Notes under the pieces: model-generated
Told to the model about the DNA's origin: nothing
Seen by the model: only the letters and a program-made list of their open reading frames with translations
The model's database searches: none
From: Oncomelania hupensis
Lineage: Eukaryota; Mollusca; Gastropoda; Littorinimorpha; Pomatiopsidae
Assembly (NCBI GenBank): GCA_036898135.1
Contig: CM072511.1
Location: 161,312,814-161,376,813 of the forward strand
Direction: 5' to 3'
DNA length: 64,000 nt
Shown here: positions 60,638 through 64,000 of the stretch, in pieces
How positions within the stretch are numbered: the stretch's first letter is position 1
How the letters are laid out: every line of letters begins with the position of its first letter
Program-made: the position numbers and the translations under genes

Positions 60638-61330
60638 CCTATCCTACCCTATCCTATCCCGTAATTCGGAGGTCGTAGGGGCACCACAAATGATCGTTTA
60701 ACCAGCGTACTCCATCTTTCCCTGTCCTCAGCAACCCTGATGGTTTCGCTCAGTGTCAAACCAGTCCATTCTCGAATGTTATCCTCCCACATCTTTTTCG
60801 GTCTCCCCCTTCTTCTACCTCCTTACACTGTGCCTTGCAGGATGGTCTTTGCAAGACCTGATGATCTGGTGACGTGGCCATACCATCGGAGTTTCCGTTT
60901 CTTCACCACTGTGAGCAGGTCATCGTGTTGTCCAATGGCTTGTGTGATGGTCTGTCTGACTTCGTCGTTGGTGATGTGCTGGGTATAGGAAATGCCCAGA
61001 GCTCTTCTGTAGCATCTCATCTCCATGCTTTGTATTCTTCGTTGTAGATCTGCCGTAAGGGTCCATGTTTCGCAAGCAGCCTTACCTTGGAATGTAGACT
61101 GATGGTCCTGTCTTTCCAATTTGGCTTCAAACTCGCCAAGGCAGCAGTTGTTTGTGCGATCCTGGAGAGGACTTCCTGTCGGGACCCAGTCTGATACAAT
61201 GGCTCCTAAATATTTGAAGCTATGCACTGTGTTGAGGGATTGGCCTTGGACTTTGAGATCAGTGTTGATGCCATTGGTTTTGTTGGTCATCATTTTGGTC
61301 TTCTCTGCACTTATTGCCATGCCATAGTGA
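60638..61330 (-). pseudogene. RTE-like LINE 3' fragment, minus strand
   Basis: From AISAEKTKMMTNKTNGINTD through VQGQSLNTVHSFKYLGAIVS, CETWTLTADLQRRIQSME and QHITNDEVRQTITQAIG to GLAKTILQGTV. A deletion removed the LLRSLVISIFLYA stretch. The tail reads TCCTATCC on plus at 60638-60660. The best-preserved C-terminus of this family in the window. Confidence 0.92.
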
Positions 61331-61733
61331 TAGCTTACAATATGGTAACATATTGTGCTATACTAAACAGCATGGAGAGCAGTTTGTGGCAAGGTCGTAA
61401 TTCGTAGGCTAGCCCTCGTATACGAGATTGGTCTAAGTAGAAACATCTGCGGCGTACTCCTTGGTGAGTTGTGATCTGTTGTTTGCTATTTTATTTGTTC
61501 TGCAAATAAATGACTTAATGTTACCATAGAGATTGGCCAATGGGATCAACCTCGGAACAATAGCGTGTGGACTATCGCTACACAATTACGCCCCTATTGC
61601 ATACGCCCCTCTCCCAACTTCATTTTCACACCCTTCCCCTCACTCCTACCTATATGTATATCCTATACTAGCTTGTGTTTGTGTGTGTGATTTGTGTGAG
61701 TGCGTGTTTGTCGTGTTTGAGTGTGGGTGTGAT

Positions 61734-61806
<73 letters not shown>

Positions 61807-61984
61807 GGTGTTATTGTGTGTGCTTATTTTATTTAATGAATTTATTTTATTTTATTTTAACCCTAACCCTAACCCTTAGTTTATTGTTTGGGGGTGCCTG
61901 AGGTTTCGTGCTCTCTGGGGCCTTCCTATAATCCGCCCCTGACTAGGACTGCATTTGCATGGAACCAAATATTGTGTAATACTT
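61331..61984. other. No gene seen; (GT)n and telomere-like motif
   Basis: (GT)n at 61736-61804. TTAACCCTAACCCTAACCC at 61858-61876 is three tandem CCCTAA-type units, an interstitial telomere-like motif. Confidence 0.6.
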
Positions 61985-62580
61985 ACAGTGGGAGAATACC
62001 CCCGTGGGGGTGCCGGGGGTTTCAGTATAAATAGTATCCCCACTTTCTAGAAATTTAGTGCTTTAAATTCCCACTGTCGCTGTCTTTCTCATTCCTGCTC
62101 TGTTCTATCAATCTGCTATACTATCTTCTTCTTCGCTAGACCAGTCACCTACTTTTTTTCTTGAAAACTCTTCCGGGAGAAGATTCCTTATTTGTGTATG
62201 AGGTCTGTTGGATCAGCTTGGAAATATTGGACGCTTTCTGCCAGGTGGTCACTAGGGCTTCCTATGATGTTATTATTTAGCAATGTAGGCATTTTATATG
62301 TATGTGTTTTGTTGATATTTTATAATGATGTTTGTATTCTATTTTGTTTTTGTAAACGGGGGTTCGATAAATTAGAGTACAGCCTCCGCGTCCCCTGCAT
62401 GGGATGTCTTTATTGTAAAGTGACTGGCTGGTGGAAAGCTTTCAGTTTTACCACTAGGGTTGTTTCAGCAGATCTTTTATGCGGATCAGGGGTTGTCCGG
62501 TCCTGATTTGGCTCGGAAGAGTCCGTTGGACCTAAAGCAATAATCATGTAATGTAATGTAATGTAATGTAATGTAGTGTA
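61985..62580 (+). mobile_element. Retroposon R4, full copy
   Basis: Aligns with 39782-40378 from GGGGGTGCCGGGGGTTTC and TATAAATAG to GTCCTGATTTGGCTC, then a (TAATG)n tail at 62548-62580. Tail sequence differs between copies. Confidence 0.88.
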
Positions 62581-62798
62581 GTGGAAGAATATCACTGCTG
62601 ATTTCATCTCGCCGTAACGATAGACCCATAATTAGCCCGTCGTCTGACACTGCGTGAAGCGAGCTCAGCTGACATCATACATAAGAAGACGTAATAATTG
62701 TATGACCAAAACTGTATTACAGATAACAAACACCCTTATCTCAATATTTCACCCCAAGACTTTATATTACAAGTATCACCCTTAACCTCCCCCAAAAC
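62581..62798. other. No gene seen
   Basis: Short unique spacer. Confidence 0.4.
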
Positions 62799-62991
<193 letters not shown>

Positions 62992-63125
62992 AAGCTCTTT
63001 TCCTAGTAAAGAATCGTTCAAAGCGCTTCCTCCCACATTCACACGCTTCCTCACGCATTCACACGCTAATTAAGCATTAGTACAATACATATATACATAC
63101 AAATGGCTGGGAGCGGCCGAAGTCA

Positions 63126-63282
63126 GACTCAAAGACAGACAGATACAGGCAGACAGACAGATAGGGGCAGAGAGATAGACAGACACAGACAGAGAGGGAG
63201 AGAGAGAGAAATAAAAAGAGAGAGAGAGAGAAAAAGAGAGGGAAAGAAAGAAAGAGAGAGAGAGAAAGAGAGAGAGAGAGAA

Positions 63283-63337
<55 letters not shown>

Positions 63338-63567
63338 GAAGAATGGCAGATAGGAATGTGGTGGGTGTGGCGACTAATGAACGGGAATGAGTAGTGACAA
63401 AAAGACGCTGGGGATAACGAAGAAGCAAGAGAAGAAGAAGAAGAAAAAGAAGAAGAAGAAGAAGAAGAAGAGAAGAAGAAGAAGAAGAAGAAGAAGAAGA
63501 AGAAGAAGAAGAAGAAGAAGAAGAAGAAGAAGAAGAAGAAGAAGAAGAAGAAGAAGAAGAAGAAGAG
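63126..63567 (+). repeat. Purine-rich (GA)n, (GACA)n and (GAA)n tracts
   Basis: GA/GACA repeats at 63126-63336 and an almost uninterrupted (GAA)n at 63420-63567. The GAA tract is a pure purine strand of ~145 bp. Confidence 0.96.
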
Positions 63568-63815
63568 GGGAATTGATAACTTCATCATTACTGAGTGCCA
63601 GATATTTATATCCCGAATTGTACTGCACTGTATTATACTGTACTGGGAAAATACGAGAAGTCGAGGAAAACAAGAGGGACAGGATGGAGAGAAGAGGATT
63701 AGATAAGATTGTACTGTATCCGAAGCATCTTCTCATCTCTTAAAGCAGCTTGTACTTTACGTTTTTTGCTTCTTTCTTTTTCCTACACGTCCCTTAGTTG
63801 TCTCGCGCCGTTCCA
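63568..63815. other. No gene seen
   Basis: Unique spacer between the GAA tract and the CRE-rich region. Confidence 0.4.
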
Positions 63816-63965
63816 ATGACGTCCTTCGAAAGTTCAAATGACGTCACTCAATTACGTCACTTCATGCTAGCTCCAATCGCGCCAGTTTTAAAGGCGCGCA
63901 AAATTGGTCACCCAGACGTTAAAGTTTACCAGCAACGTCACTTTAGACCTCTTCCGGCACGTCAC
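63816..63965. promoter_or_regulatory. Cluster of CRE and CCAAT motifs, promoter-like
   Basis: Five CRE-type sites in ~150 bp: TGACGTC (63817), palindromic TGACGTCA (63839-63846), TACGTCA (63853), ACGTCA (63935) and ACGTCA (63959). CCAAT boxes occur at 63813 and 63873, with an ATTGG at 63904. A GGCGCG near 63893 is E2F-like. The local G+C is higher than the surroundings. A gene start may lie just beyond the window end. Confidence 0.55.
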
Positions 63966-64000
63966 TTTTGACAGACATCTTGCGGAACTTTTCTTTCCCC

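Noticed and set aside
61858..61880. Telomere end
   Set aside because: Only about three CCCTAA-type units inside normal sequence. At most an interstitial telomere-like motif.

Overview
The window is metazoan nuclear DNA, most likely from a lophotrochozoan and possibly a mollusc. The animal assignment rests on GT-AG introns, a THAP/P-type transposase, several APE/RT non-LTR retrotransposons, tRNA-derived SINEs, solo LTRs and very abundant microsatellites. The mollusc guess is weaker and comes from the look of the SINE and LINE families. There are no bacterial operons and no CRISPR array. Most long open frames lie in low-complexity repeats and are not genes.

Layout. 0-12 kb: a ~1.2 kb (ATC)n block, solo LTRs of two families, tRNA-SINEs, and a degenerate RTE-like LINE carrying a second LINE that itself carries a solo LTR. 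12-18 kb: a THAP-domain P-type transposase (THAP exon, linker exon, RNase-H-like exon, broken by frameshifts), a 27-bp minisatellite, a 176-bp duplicated transposase fragment, and a 5'-truncated L2/CR1-like reverse transcriptase fused directly to it. 18-26 kb: the least repetitive part. It holds a possible first exon (19209-19488, minus) and a well-supported four-exon gene on the minus strand (25800 to 23126, 334 codons, frame intact across three GT-AG introns). 26-40 kb: more solo LTRs, LINEs, microsatellite blocks and a GA-rich satellite. 40-64 kb: SINEs, six dispersed repeat families, several minisatellites (28, 40, 18 and 5 bp units), nested LTR/foldback/LINE insertions, and at the end a CRE/CCAAT-rich stretch that looks like a promoter.

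The genes do not form a pathway. The window is mostly a record of transposition, and many insertions can be dated relative to each other because target-site duplications are still readable: 5 bp for LTRs, 9-18 bp for retroposons. Repeat families are named here for this window only: LTR1 (~0.6 kb, TGTTAC...GTAACA), LTR2 (~1.55 kb, TGTCRCG...CGTGACA), LINE-RT (RTE-like, ATAGG tail), S1-S3 (tRNA-SINEs), R4 (~0.6 kb retroposon), R5 and R6 (dispersed repeats of unknown class). All homology statements come from reading motifs, not from searches.
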